Shown piece after piece: positions 26,025 to 34,970 of a stretch of DNA of 64,000 nt. The stretch spans positions 5,530 through 69,529 of the forward strand of contig JBLIIJ010000007.1 in assembly GCA_047635055.1 (NCBI GenBank), read 5' to 3'. Every line of letters starts with the position of its first letter. The stretch's first letter is position 1. The position numbers were made by a program, and so were the translations under genes. Below the pieces are notes generated by a model that worked only from the letters and a program-made list of their open reading frames with translations, was not told the origin of the DNA and did not search any database. This DNA is from JAVJRN01 sp047635055. GTDB taxonomy: Bacteria > Bacteroidota > Bacteroidia > Cytophagales > Cyclobacteriaceae.

Positions 26025-26855
26025 CTATCCGATTGTAATTCTTTTAAAATCAGATACAGTTAGCCCTTTGCTCACGCCATCAAGATATTTCTCAATAGTT
26101 ACTGAGTTGTCTTTTACGAAAACCTGTGGTAAAAGCGTATTTTCTTTGAAGAACTTTTGAAGTTTACCTTGAGCTATTTTTTCAATAATTTGCTCAGGCT
26201 TACCTTCTTGTCTTGCCTGCTCTTTTCCAATTTCGATTTCTTTTTCGATAGTCACGGCATCAACGCCTGACTTATCAACAGCTACTGGGTTCATAGCTGC
26301 TATTTGCATAGCTACATCTTTTCCTGCATCGATAACATCAACGCCATTAGTGTTTTTAAGCGCGACGAGCACACCTAATTTCTTATTAGAATGAATGTAT
26401 TCTACAACTGCGTCCCCTTCTATTACTTCAAAGTGACTGATCTCTAGTTTTTCACCAATACGACCCGTAGATTCAATAATTTTTTCACCTAAAGTCAATT
26501 CACCAGTTTTTAATGCTTTTAGTGCTGTGATATCCGCTGGACTATGCTCTGCTGCGGCGTCAATTATTGATTGTCCTAAGGCAATATAATCTTCGTTTTT
26601 AGCAACAAAATCAGTTTCACATGTGAAAGAAATTAAAATACCTTTTGTGCCATCATTTACTATTTTAGTAAATACAACTCCTTCTGAAGTTTCTCTATCT
26701 GCTCTAGATGCAGATACTTTCTGACCTTTTTTTCTGAGAAGTTCAACAGCCTTTTCAAAATCACCTTCAGCTTCAGTTAAAGCTTTCTTGCAGTCCATCA
26801 TACCTGCACCAGTCATTTGTCTGAGTTTGTTTACGTCTTTTGCTGTAATAGTCAT
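26025..26855 (-). CDS. tsf: translation elongation factor Ts
   Basis: The nucleotide exchange factor for EF-Tu. It is 276 residues, with an N-terminal UBA-like domain (VNKLRQMTGAGMMDCKKALTEAEGDFEKAVELLRKKG) and the TDFVAKNE motif at the start of the core. It is the last gene of the rplM-rpsI-rpsB-tsf operon, 100 bp after rpsB, and ends at a bidirectional terminator. Confidence 0.97.
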   Translation of the reverse strand: MTITAKDVNKLRQMTGAGMMDCKKALTEAEGDFEKAVELLRKKGQKVSASRADRETSEGVVFTKIVNDGTKGILISFTCETDFVAKNEDYIALGQSIIDAAAEHSPADITALKALKTGELTLGEKIIESTGRIGEKLEISHFEVIEGDAVVEYIHSNKKLGVLVALKNTNGVDVIDAGKDVAMQIAAMNPVAVDKSGVDAVTIEKEIEIGKEQARQEGKPEQIIEKIAQGKLQKFFKENTLLPQVFVKDNSVTIEKYLDGVSKGLTVSDFKRITIG

Positions 26856-26955
26856 GTTATACCTATTTTTAAATTTTTGAGTTGATTACTAACAAAAATT
26901 GAACACTGAGATTACCCAATGTCCAATTTTTGTCAATCTTAATTAAATGGAAATT

Positions 26956-27714
26956 TTAAGCTTCTTGCTGATCTACCTTTCTTTTCGCTTCTTCTTCCTC
27001 CGCCATCTTAGCGTCATCTTTGTCTTTCTTTCTTTCAGACAATGCTTCTTCTAATGCTCCGGCGATGTGCTCAGTAATCAAGTTGATTGCTTTCCAAGCA
27101 TCATCATTACCAGGTATTGGATAATCAACAATAGTAGGATCCGAGTTGGTATCTACTAATGCGAATACAGGAATATTTAATTTCTGTGCTTCAGAAATAG
27201 CAATGTGTTCTCTTTTGATATCAATCACAAAGAGTGCAGCAGGTAATCTGTTAAGATCTGCGATTCCACCAAGAACTCTCTCAAGTTTCTCTTTTTCACG
27301 GCTAATCATTAGTCGCTCTCTTTTTGCAAGATTTAAATAAGCTTCATCTTTCATTAGCTTATCTATTCCAGACATTTTCTTAAGCGATTTTCTGATTGTA
27401 GCAAAGTTTGTTAACATACCACCTAACCATCTTTCAGTAACGAAAGGCATGTTTAGTTTTTTTGCAGCAGTTTCAACAATTTCTTTTGCTTGCTTTTTTG
27501 TAGCCACAAACATCACTTTGCGACCAGATCTTACAATACCTTGGAGTGCGGCACAAGCCTCATCAAGACATGTAATAGTTTTGTTCAAATCTATGATATG
27601 TATACCATTCTTCTCCATGAAGATATATGGTGCCATTTGCGGGTTCCACTTTCTGGTAAGGTGGCCAAAATGAACACCGGCATCTAGGAGCTCTTTATAT
27701 TCTACTTTTGACAT
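26956..27714 (-). CDS. rpsB: 30S ribosomal protein S2
   Basis: A 252-residue protein with LLDAGVHFGHLTRKWNPQMAPYIF at the N-terminus, WLGGMLTNFATI and DTNSDP, all S2 hallmarks. The Lys/Glu-rich tail EERKKDKDDAKMAEEEEAKRK is a common Bacteroidota extension. It starts 4 bp after rpsI. Confidence 0.97.
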   Translation of the reverse strand: MSKVEYKELLDAGVHFGHLTRKWNPQMAPYIFMEKNGIHIIDLNKTITCLDEACAALQGIVRSGRKVMFVATKKQAKEIVETAAKKLNMPFVTERWLGGMLTNFATIRKSLKKMSGIDKLMKDEAYLNLAKRERLMISREKEKLERVLGGIADLNRLPAALFVIDIKREHIAISEAQKLNIPVFALVDTNSDPTIVDYPIPGNDDAWKAINLITEHIAGALEEALSERKKDKDDAKMAEEEEAKRKVDQQEA

Positions 27715-27718
27715 TTTC

Positions 27719-28105
27719 TTATCTTTTACTGAATTGGAATCTTCTTCTTGCTTTTCTACGTCCGTATTTTTTACGCTCGACCATACGTGGATCTCTTGTT
27801 AAAAATCCTTCTTTCTTCAAAGGAGGCTTATTTTCTTCATCAAGTACTACAAGTGCTCTTGAGATAGCAAGTCTAACTGCTTCAGCCTGTCCTTTCGTTC
27901 CACCGCCTTCAACGTTTACAAGTACATCATAAGAACCTTCAGCATCTAAAGTCACTAATGGCTGCTTTACAATTAATTGAAGTATTTCTGATGGGAAGTA
28001 GACATTCATATCTTTCCCATTGACAGTTACTTTTCCGCTTCCTCCTTGGAAATAAATACGAGCTACTGAAGTTTTTCTTCTTCCGATTGTATTGATTATG
28101 CTCAT
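27719..28105 (-). CDS. rpsI: 30S ribosomal protein S9
   Basis: A 128-residue protein with GRRKTSVARIY near the start, GGGTKGQAEAVRLAISRAL, and the basic tail KYGRRKARRRFQFSKR that reaches the decoding site. It lies between rplM (4-bp gap) and rpsB (4-bp gap). Confidence 0.97.
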   Translation of the reverse strand: MSIINTIGRRKTSVARIYFQGGSGKVTVNGKDMNVYFPSEILQLIVKQPLVTLDAEGSYDVLVNVEGGGTKGQAEAVRLAISRALVVLDEENKPPLKKEGFLTRDPRMVERKKYGRRKARRRFQFSKR

Positions 28106-28109
28106 TTAA

Positions 28110-28553
28110 TTAAAATTTAGCTGCTACGGGTTTCTGTGCTTCGTGTGGATGCTCACCACCTTCATACACATAAAGATTTTTTAATAGTTTATTGCCAAGC
28201 TTTGTTTTCGGCAACATACCTTTTACTGCACGCTCAATGAGTAGTACAGAAGATTTCGCTTTTGCCTCGAGAGGCGTTTGAAATCTTTGTCCGCCCGGAA
28301 ATCCTGTATGTCGTACATACGTTTTATCCGACCATTTCTTACCCGTAAGCCTTACCTTGTCGGCGTTGATCACAATTACATTATCTCCACAATCAACGTG
28401 TGGAGTGTAACCAGGCTTGTTTTTACCTCTAATGACTTTCGCAACATCACTCGACACTCTACCTAAGACTTTAGATGAAGCGTCTACGATAACCCATTGT
28501 TTATCGGCTGTTGCGTCGTTCAGAGATACTGTTTTGTAACTTAAAGTATCCAA
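28110..28553 (-). CDS. rplM: 50S ribosomal protein L13
   Basis: A 147-residue protein with the L13 motifs VDASSKVLGRVSSDVAKVIRGKNK, HVDCGDNVIVINADKVRLTGKKW and the C-terminal HPHEAQKP. It is first in the ribosomal operon and is preceded by a promoter and a short stem-loop that may be a regulatory leader. Confidence 0.97.
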   Translation of the reverse strand: MDTLSYKTVSLNDATADKQWVIVDASSKVLGRVSSDVAKVIRGKNKPGYTPHVDCGDNVIVINADKVRLTGKKWSDKTYVRHTGFPGGQRFQTPLEAKAKSSVLLIERAVKGMLPKTKLGNKLLKNLYVYEGGEHPHEAQKPVAAKF

Positions 28554-28571
28554 TTTATTTGTTTTTAGTAC

Positions 28572-28590
28572 TTTCAGGAACCTCCTGAAA
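28572..28590 (-). promoter_or_regulatory. stem-loop in the rplM leader (possible L13 autoregulatory site)
   Basis: An 8-bp perfect stem TTTCAGGA/TCCTGAAA with a 3-nt loop on the minus strand, starting 9 nt past the predicted -7 box and ending 18 nt before the rplM start codon. Ribosomal operons starting with L13 in Bacteroidia are known to have leader structures; this one is assigned by position and shape only. Confidence 0.5.
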
Positions 28591-28598
28591 AAGGGACA

Positions 28599-28629
28599 CG
28601 AAATTAGAATTTTAAAATTTGAAAAGCAA
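28599..28629 (-). promoter_or_regulatory. predicted Bacteroidota-type promoter of the rplM operon
   Basis: On the minus strand TTG (28627-28629), then a 20-bp gap, then TAATTTCG (28599-28606), one mismatch from TAnnTTTG. Confidence 0.55.
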
Positions 28630-28706
28630 CTACTCTCTATTATAAAATGATTAATCGTGAATTTTGTCTTTGTAATTGGTAAATATATATGGCATTTCGA
28701 GACTAA

Positions 28707-29432
28707 TCAGCTATGCTTTCTTAACTGCTTAATCAATATTTCAAAGTCTTTCGGGTATGGCGCGGAGGCAGATATTTCTTTTTCATTCTCTAGATCTCTA
28801 AAAACGATACTCTCTGCATGAAGCGCTACACGAGGAATTAGTGGTTGTTCTTCTTCAAATCTTTTAATGTTGTAACGTTTTTTAATCTGAGATAAATAGA
28901 TCAATTCTCCACCGTAGGCAGGGTCAGAAACAATAGGAGCCTTGTGGTGTGCTAAATGCACTCTGATTTGGTGAAGTCGTCCCGAAACGGGGAAGCATTT
29001 AAACAACGTGTGGTTTCTAAAATTCTCTAATGTTGCTATCATCGTTAGTGAACTTTTGCCTTCCCGATAATCTACTCGTGATTTATTGGCGCCTATAGCT
29101 AAGGGTTGGTCCGCTTCTAAGTTTTCGATTTGATGCAAGCCATGACTTACAGCATGATAGATTTTTTTAACCTGACGCTTTTCGAGCATTATGGAAAAAT
29201 GGCGATAAGCGTCAAAATTCTTAGCGATAACCAATGAACCTGAAGTCTCTTTATCTAATCTGTGACAAACTTGGGCATCTTCATGGTATGTTTTGGCTAG
29301 CTTTAGAATATTGATAGGGTCATGCCTATCCTCCAATGTGCTTACATACGGAGGCTTATTTATTATGATGTAGTTTATGTTTTCGAAGATTATCAAATCT
29401 TCAAAACGAATATTTTTGGCGTATTTATGCAT
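28707..29432 (-). CDS. RluA-family 23S rRNA/tRNA pseudouridine synthase
   Basis: A 241-residue pseudouridine synthase. The start was set at 29432 (MHKYAKNIRFEDLIIFE), overlapping the kinase stop by 8 bp; a GTG/ATG upstream would add eight residues. The catalytic aspartate lies in HRLDKETSGSLV, and LHQIRVHLAHHKAPI and DPAYGG match RluA/RluD. There is no S4 domain. The target uridine cannot be told. It is translationally coupled to the sensor kinase, an unusual partner. Confidence 0.9.
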   Translation of the reverse strand: MHKYAKNIRFEDLIIFENINYIIINKPPYVSTLEDRHDPINILKLAKTYHEDAQVCHRLDKETSGSLVIAKNFDAYRHFSIMLEKRQVKKIYHAVSHGLHQIENLEADQPLAIGANKSRVDYREGKSSLTMIATLENFRNHTLFKCFPVSGRLHQIRVHLAHHKAPIVSDPAYGGELIYLSQIKKRYNIKRFEEEQPLIPRVALHAESIVFRDLENEKEISASAPYPKDFEILIKQLRKHS

Positions 29433-30507
29433 AATCATCCTCATCGTCCTCGTCATCTAAGATGCGAGTTGGCTGATATTTTCCTTTTTTGAGCGCAAAG
29501 CTAAAGGTTGATCCTTTCTTAACTTCACTTTTCACGTCAACTTTTGACTCATGACCTTCCATAATGTGTTTTACAATGGAAAGTCCAAGTCCTGTGCCGC
29601 CTTTTTCTTTAGATCTGGATTTATCCACTCTGTAAAAACGCTCAAAGATACGAGACAAATCTTCCTTGGGAATACCTCTTCCATTGTCAGAGATAGCGGT
29701 AATGATTTGATCGCCATCAACTACAATTGATATCTCTGCTGCTCCATCTTTTCTTGTATACTTGATCGCATTGGATAATAAATTGGTAACGACTTGATAT
29801 ATTCTTCGATAATCTCCAATGACGTAAACTTTTTCTTCGGGATGCTTAATGGACAATGAAATTTTATTCTTTTCAGCTTTTCCTTCGAGTTGGTCTGTAA
29901 CCTCTCTACACATTCTCACAATATCAAAATGCTCAAAATGCATTTTTATTTCGCCAGTCTCCATTTGAGAAATGGTTAGCAGATCTTGTACGAGAATATC
30001 CAACCCATCAAGACTTTTGGCTGCTTTTTTTAAGAATTTGAAGCGTACTTTTTTATCCTCTACGGCCCCATCGAGCAGTGTGTGAACGAATCCTTGAGCG
30101 GCAAAAATTGGTGTTTTTAGCTCATGAGACACATCTGCGATGAATTCTCGGCGAAAGGTTTCCATTCTTTTTAGTTCTTGTATTTCGAGCTGTTTCTCCT
30201 TGACGTAGTTCTTTATTTCCTTATTGATAGTTTTTAAAGGATTAAAAGATTTTTGTTCGGTTTTTTGCTTTATTGTGTCAAGTTTGGCGTCATTGATCGA
30301 AGAAAGGTCTTCATAAATTTTGTCTATTTGACGAAAAAAAACGAATTCCAATGCCAACCTGATGAAGATGTAGGAAGATGAAAAGGAAAGCAAAAAAGCG
30401 ATTATTAAAGCGGTATTGTTCACAGTAGGAACCATACTTATAAAAGCAGTGGTAATTATCGATATGAATAATCCTAGTATAAGCGCGAGCCCTCGGGAGT
30501 TTAACAT
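29425..30507 (-). CDS. PhoR-type sensor histidine kinase
   Basis: A 360-residue membrane kinase: two membrane helices within residues 5-55, a linker, HisKA with FIADVSHELKTPI, and HATPase boxes NLLSNAIKYT, DNGRGIPKEDL and GTGLGLSIVKH. The periplasmic loop is very short, so the sensing mode is probably intramembrane or through partners. The C-terminus is acidic (DDEDDEDDYA). It lies 5 bp after its response regulator gene. Confidence 0.93.
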   Translation of the reverse strand: MLNSRGLALILGLFISIITTAFISMVPTVNNTALIIAFLLSFSSSYIFIRLALEFVFFRQIDKIYEDLSSINDAKLDTIKQKTEQKSFNPLKTINKEIKNYVKEKQLEIQELKRMETFRREFIADVSHELKTPIFAAQGFVHTLLDGAVEDKKVRFKFLKKAAKSLDGLDILVQDLLTISQMETGEIKMHFEHFDIVRMCREVTDQLEGKAEKNKISLSIKHPEEKVYVIGDYRRIYQVVTNLLSNAIKYTRKDGAAEISIVVDGDQIITAISDNGRGIPKEDLSRIFERFYRVDKSRSKEKGGTGLGLSIVKHIMEGHESKVDVKSEVKKGSTFSFALKKGKYQPTRILDDEDDEDDYA

Positions 30508-30512
30508 TCCTT

Positions 30513-31199
30513 TTATGTTAGATCAAACTTATATCCAACACCTTTTACCGTCGAAATATATCCTTCTCCAATTTTCTCTCGAACTTTTCTGATATGCACA
30601 TCGACAGTTCTTGCCAACACATATACATCGGTCCCCCAAATATTTTGGAGCAATTCGTCTCTGCTAAAGACTTTATCTGGATTTTCAGCAAGGAAATGGA
30701 GTAGTTCAAACTCTTTCTTCGGTAGATTTATTTTTGAATCATTGACAATTACCGTATAGCTTGATCTATCGATGATCAAATTACCTATCGTGATATTGGT
30801 GTTTTCTTTTTTCTTCTTGGATTCCCTTCTAAAAAGCGCATTGATTCGACTCACAAGTGCTCTTGGCTTGATTGGTTTGTTGATGTAGTCATCTGCGCCC
30901 ATGTCAAAGGCAGCCACTTCGCTGTACTCCTCGGACCTAGCTGTGAGGAAAATAACGAAAGCATTGGAGAGTTCAGGGATTTCTCTAATCTGGCGACAAG
31001 TTTCTACACCATCCTGCTTGGGCATCATGATGTCTAAAATGATCAAGTTTGGAATGAAGTTTTTTGCTATATCGACTCCCTTTATACCGTCAGCTGCCGT
31101 TTTTACTTCATAACCTTCTTTGGTCAGATTGTATTTTAATAGCTCTAGGATATCTGGCTCATCATCTACGACAAGAATCTTTTGATTATGTTTTGCCAT
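30513..31199 (-). CDS. PhoB/OmpR-type response regulator
   Basis: A 228-residue regulator. The receiver has DDEP at the start, the phosphoacceptor Asp in LIILDIMMPKQDG, T in FLTARSE, and K in INKPIKP. The C-terminal winged helix ends with YISTVKGVGYKFD. It is first in an operon with the kinase and a pseudouridine synthase. The Bacteroidota phosphate-type pair is a likely identity, but no Pho genes adjoin. Confidence 0.93.
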   Translation of the reverse strand: MAKHNQKILVVDDEPDILELLKYNLTKEGYEVKTAADGIKGVDIAKNFIPNLIILDIMMPKQDGVETCRQIREIPELSNAFVIFLTARSEEYSEVAAFDMGADDYINKPIKPRALVSRINALFRRESKKKKENTNITIGNLIIDRSSYTVIVNDSKINLPKKEFELLHFLAENPDKVFSRDELLQNIWGTDVYVLARTVDVHIRKVREKIGEGYISTVKGVGYKFDLT

Positions 31200-31367
31200 T
31201 GGTTTTATATGGAATTAATGATCAGGTAATTTGAAGTTAACAAATCTTTTGCCTTATCCACAAATGATATGGTCTGAGGCATTCATACTGTTATTTAAAT
31301 CGATATTATTCAAAAATAAATTGAATTCAACCTATCCTGTGAATGATAACAATTTGTTAATTTCCGC

Positions 31368-32387
31368 TTATTTACCGTGGATTTCTTTAAGTCCAAGAAT
31401 CATTTTTTTAATGTCATTGTCATATGTAGCGTATAAAGCGCTGAGCGTGTCTTTTTGAGAGTGGTATCTTTTTAGAGACATGAAATAAGCGTTGTTCGGT
31501 AGGCGAGCATCAAAGATTTTTTTATAACTATCATTAACGAAGCTTACTGTGTCAAGCCTTTCAATAATTTTTATAATTAAATGAGCCTTCTGTTGTGCTT
31601 TTAGACTATCACCCTGATCAGCGGTCAATTTTGAGAAAAGCAAGCTTAAACTATCAGTTCCGACGAGCATATGCTCTCTAAATTTCTTACTGTCCTCTTG
31701 AGCGTAGACGTAATCATCAAATTTCTCTGGAGAGTCATCGAACGATTCTTTTAAAAACTGACGCGCGCCATGCTCCCCGATAAAACTCGCAAGATTCTCG
31801 TTGAATTCGATATTGTTTTTAATAAAAATTGTTGCGTGAGTAAGTTCATGAATAATGACATCAGCCAGCGCTCCGTCTGACCTTCGAAGCATATTAGATA
31901 ATATGGGATCGTTTAAAATACCAAGTGTTGACCACCCCCCAACAGGTCTAATGCGTGTGTCATATCCAAGACTATCAAGTATTTCTTGTTCTTTTTTAGC
32001 TTCTTCAATTTTAAAATATCCTTTATACGGCATCTTGCCCAAGAAAGGAAAGCTCCATTGGTATGGTTTTAGTTTATAAGGCTCACATGCTGATAAGTTC
32101 CAAAGAAGCACTTCACCTTTTTGATCAAACATCTTGGTATAGTTGTTTGATTGGTTGAGTCCCAATGAATTAATTGCATACGTTCGTGCCTTTTGCGCAA
32201 TGATTAATTTACTTTTCAGCGAGTCCGGGAATTCGGGATCATTCAAATAATCCTCAATAGGTTTAGCATCTAATATAACCTCTAACTGTCCTTTTCCTTG
32301 CTGAATTCCATATCTTAGTAAAGGCCATTGCCAAATGATTAATATGGAGAGAAGTGTTAATATAGAAAGGATTAATTTTTTAAGCAT
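31368..32387 (-). CDS. putative zinc aminopeptidase (PF10023 type)
   Basis: A 339-residue protein with an N-terminal membrane anchor or signal (LILSILTLLSILIIWQW). The metal site is HELTHATIF with a downstream glutamate in FNENLASFIGEHGA. The early QGKGQLEVIL segment and the whole length match the DUF2265/Aminopep family. It is probably periplasmic. It stands alone between the regulator operon and recA. Confidence 0.85.
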   Translation of the reverse strand: MLKKLILSILTLLSILIIWQWPLLRYGIQQGKGQLEVILDAKPIEDYLNDPEFPDSLKSKLIIAQKARTYAINSLGLNQSNNYTKMFDQKGEVLLWNLSACEPYKLKPYQWSFPFLGKMPYKGYFKIEEAKKEQEILDSLGYDTRIRPVGGWSTLGILNDPILSNMLRRSDGALADVIIHELTHATIFIKNNIEFNENLASFIGEHGARQFLKESFDDSPEKFDDYVYAQEDSKKFREHMLVGTDSLSLLFSKLTADQGDSLKAQQKAHLIIKIIERLDTVSFVNDSYKKIFDARLPNNAYFMSLKRYHSQKDTLSALYATYDNDIKKMILGLKEIHGK

Positions 32388-32526
32388 TTTACTAATTAAA
32401 TTAGTATTACGAATTATTTACTAATATTTTTGGCTAACGAGATAAAGAATATTATAATATTTTTGCTTTCTAGTCCTTAAAAGGAAGTTTAGATTTTTAA
32501 AATAAGAAAAAGATACAACTAAAATA

Positions 32527-33537
32527 ATGTCAGACAATTCAGAAAAATTTAAGGCGCTACAGCTAACCATAGATAAGCTTGAAAAAACCTATGGTAAAGG
32601 TACTATCATGAAGTTGAGTGATAATAAAGTTTTGGATATTCCTGTCATTTCCACAGGTTCTTTGGGCTTGGATATGGCTTTGGGTGTTGGAGGAATACCA
32701 AGAGGTAGGGTGGTAGAAATATACGGACCTGAATCTTCAGGTAAGACAACCTTATCGATGCATTGCATTGCTGAGGCACAGAAAAAAGGAGGTTTGGCTG
32801 CTATTATAGATGCTGAACATGCATTTGATAAATCATACGCTGAGAAGCTGGGCATTGATACTGAGAATTTATTGATTTCACAGCCTGATAATGGGGAGCA
32901 AGCTTTAGAGATCACAGAGCATCTTATTAGATCAGGAGCTATTGATATTATTGTTATAGATTCTGTGGCAGCCTTAGTCCCGAGAGCGGAATTAGAAGGT
33001 GAAATGGGTGATAGTAAAATGGGATTACAAGCTCGTTTAATGTCACAAGCATTAAGGAAGCTTACTGGTGCAATTAATAAATCCGGTTGTTGCTGCATTT
33101 TCATCAATCAATTGAGAGAGAAAATAGGAGTCATGTTTGGTAACCCTGAGACCACAACAGGCGGTAACGCGCTAAAATTTTATGCTTCTGTCCGTTTAGA
33201 TATTAGACGAATAGGTCAAATAAAAGAAAGTGCGGATAACATTCTTGGTAATAGAACAAGAGTCAAGGTTGTCAAGAACAAAGTTGCTCCGCCGTTCAAA
33301 GTGGTAGAATTCGACATCATGTATGGGCGTGGAATCAGTAAATCAGGAGAGATCATCGATATTGGTGTGGAGCTTGATGTTATTAAGAAAGCCGGATCTT
33401 GGTTTTCTTACAATGGCAATAAACTTGGTCAGGGTAGAGATACAGTGAAACAACTAGTGGAAGATAATCCTGAATTGATGGAAGAATTGGAAACTAAGAT
33501 CAAAGCGAAAATAGCAGGGGCTACTACTGAAGCTTAA
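32527..33537 (+). CDS. recA: recombinase RecA
   Basis: A 336-residue strand-exchange ATPase. Walker A is GPESSGKTT (about 66-74); other hallmarks are DAEHAFD, VIDSVAALVPRAELEGEMGD, the FINQLREKIGVMFGNPETTTGG loop and the short C-terminal domain. Upstream is AT-rich, and I could not identify a LexA box. It is followed by a strong terminator. Confidence 0.98.
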   Translation: MSDNSEKFKALQLTIDKLEKTYGKGTIMKLSDNKVLDIPVISTGSLGLDMALGVGGIPRGRVVEIYGPESSGKTTLSMHCIAEAQKKGGLAAIIDAEHAFDKSYAEKLGIDTENLLISQPDNGEQALEITEHLIRSGAIDIIVIDSVAALVPRAELEGEMGDSKMGLQARLMSQALRKLTGAINKSGCCCIFINQLREKIGVMFGNPETTTGGNALKFYASVRLDIRRIGQIKESADNILGNRTRVKVVKNKVAPPFKVVEFDIMYGRGISKSGEIIDIGVELDVIKKAGSWFSYNGNKLGQGRDTVKQLVEDNPELMEELETKIKAKIAGATTEA

Positions 33538-33558
33538 TTGAATTGGCTAAAAGGAAAT

Positions 33559-33586
33559 AAAAAAGCGTCGAAAGGCGCTTTTTTAT
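33559..33586 (+). terminator. intrinsic terminator after recA
   Basis: A stem AAAAAAGCGTC/GGCGCTTTTTT (one G-T pair) with a GAAA tetraloop and a T-run. It probably also serves the convergent permease gene. Confidence 0.85.
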
Positions 33587-33607
33587 TTCGTATTTAAAGT
33601 TTTACTT

Positions 33608-34861
33608 CTATTGAGTCCTAATCGCAATTACAGGATCCATTCGTGCGGCCATTGCTGCAGGGATTATTCCTGATGCGGTTCCAATTGCTGCAGAAACGCC
33701 TAGACCCAATGCTACATTACTTAGGCTTAGTTCAAGTTCTAGTGAACCTAAGGTTACAAAAGAAAAAAGCCAAACGAGAACAATACCTATACCACCACCA
33801 ATAACGCTCAAGAAAACTGATTCAAAAAGGAATTGAAATAAAATAAAATAATTTTTAGCGCCAAGTGATTTTTGAATGCCAATGATGTTGGTTCGTTCTC
33901 GGACCGAAACGAACATAATATTGGCTATCCCAAACCCACCTACTAAAATTGAAAATCCCCCGATTACCCAACCCGCAATACCTATAATATCAAAAGTGGA
34001 GCCAATAAAGTTTGCAATAGCTTCTGGTCTATTCAATGCAAAATTATCTTCTTCTTTGGGCTTAAGTCCCCTTCTTTTTCTCATTAATCCGCGAAGTTCA
34101 GCTTCTAATTCGACCAAGCCTATGTCTGAGTCATTACCTTTTACGGTAATGCGAGGTTCAACTCCTCCATTCCTTCCGACATAAAACACTTTTATGAAAG
34201 ATTTAAAAGGGATGTAAATGTTTTCGTCATTGCTGGGGGCACCTAAAAAGGAGTCACCTTCCTCTTCAATTGTTCCTATAACATAGTATTTTAAACCTCT
34301 GATCTTGATTTCTTTTCCAATGGAGCTGACCAAAGGAAAAAGTTCTTTAGCAGCGCGATGGCCTAAAATTGCCACGTTTTTACCTCCATTAGCCTCTTCA
34401 CCAGTAAAAAACCGGCCAGCGGAAACTGGTATTTCATAGACGTCTTTATGTCCATGAACAATGCCCAAGAGACTTAGGCTTTTGCTTGAGTTGGAGCCAC
34501 TTTTAGCCGTAACTCCACCACGAGCAGCGAAAATGCTGATGCCTTGTGCGTTCTTTAAGTTTTCTCCTAGAAAATTATATTCATCAAAAGTGGGATAAGG
34601 TCTTCTTAGGTAGTCCCACCATTCATAAACAGGCTTATCAAAACCGTAGGGCCACTTTTCAACATTAATGTTGTTAGTTCCAAGAAAATTAAGGCTGTCC
34701 TTAATGCTTTTTTCTAGAGAGTCCACAAGCGTGAAAACGGCAATGATCGCGAAAATTCCAATAGTTACTCCAAGTAACGAAAGAGTAGTCCTCAGAAGAT
34801 TCATGCGTAGTGCATTCCAAGCGAACCTGAAGCTTTCCAATATGAGTCTGATAATTATCAC
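33608..34861 (-). CDS. MacB-like ABC transporter permease
   Basis: A 417-residue inner-membrane protein: an N-terminal helix (RTTLSLLGVTIGIFAIIAVFTLVDSL), a large periplasmic MacB_PCD domain (about 50-280), then three FtsX-type helices with VSVRERTNIIGIQKSLGAKNYFIL. It has no ATPase domain and no adjoining ATPase gene, so it must use one encoded elsewhere. Likely roles are lipoprotein, peptide or macrolide export. Confidence 0.87.
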   Translation of the reverse strand: MIIIRLILESFRFAWNALRMNLLRTTLSLLGVTIGIFAIIAVFTLVDSLEKSIKDSLNFLGTNNINVEKWPYGFDKPVYEWWDYLRRPYPTFDEYNFLGENLKNAQGISIFAARGGVTAKSGSNSSKSLSLLGIVHGHKDVYEIPVSAGRFFTGEEANGGKNVAILGHRAAKELFPLVSSIGKEIKIRGLKYYVIGTIEEEGDSFLGAPSNDENIYIPFKSFIKVFYVGRNGGVEPRITVKGNDSDIGLVELEAELRGLMRKRRGLKPKEEDNFALNRPEAIANFIGSTFDIIGIAGWVIGGFSILVGGFGIANIMFVSVRERTNIIGIQKSLGAKNYFILFQFLFESVFLSVIGGGIGIVLVWLFSFVTLGSLELELSLSNVALGLGVSAAIGTASGIIPAAMAARMDPVIAIRTQ

Positions 34862-34970
34862 TGGCTTATTATTACGGAATAAATTATACTTAGTAGTAAA
34901 GTAAATGCTTTTTTATAATTTTGCGCTCTTATTTAATTAACTCTTCGGACTAATCCAAGAAACATAGCTT

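Noticed and set aside
32589..33107. 172-codon open frame antisense to recA
   Set aside because: It lies wholly within recA, has no recognisable domains and mirrors recA codon patterns.
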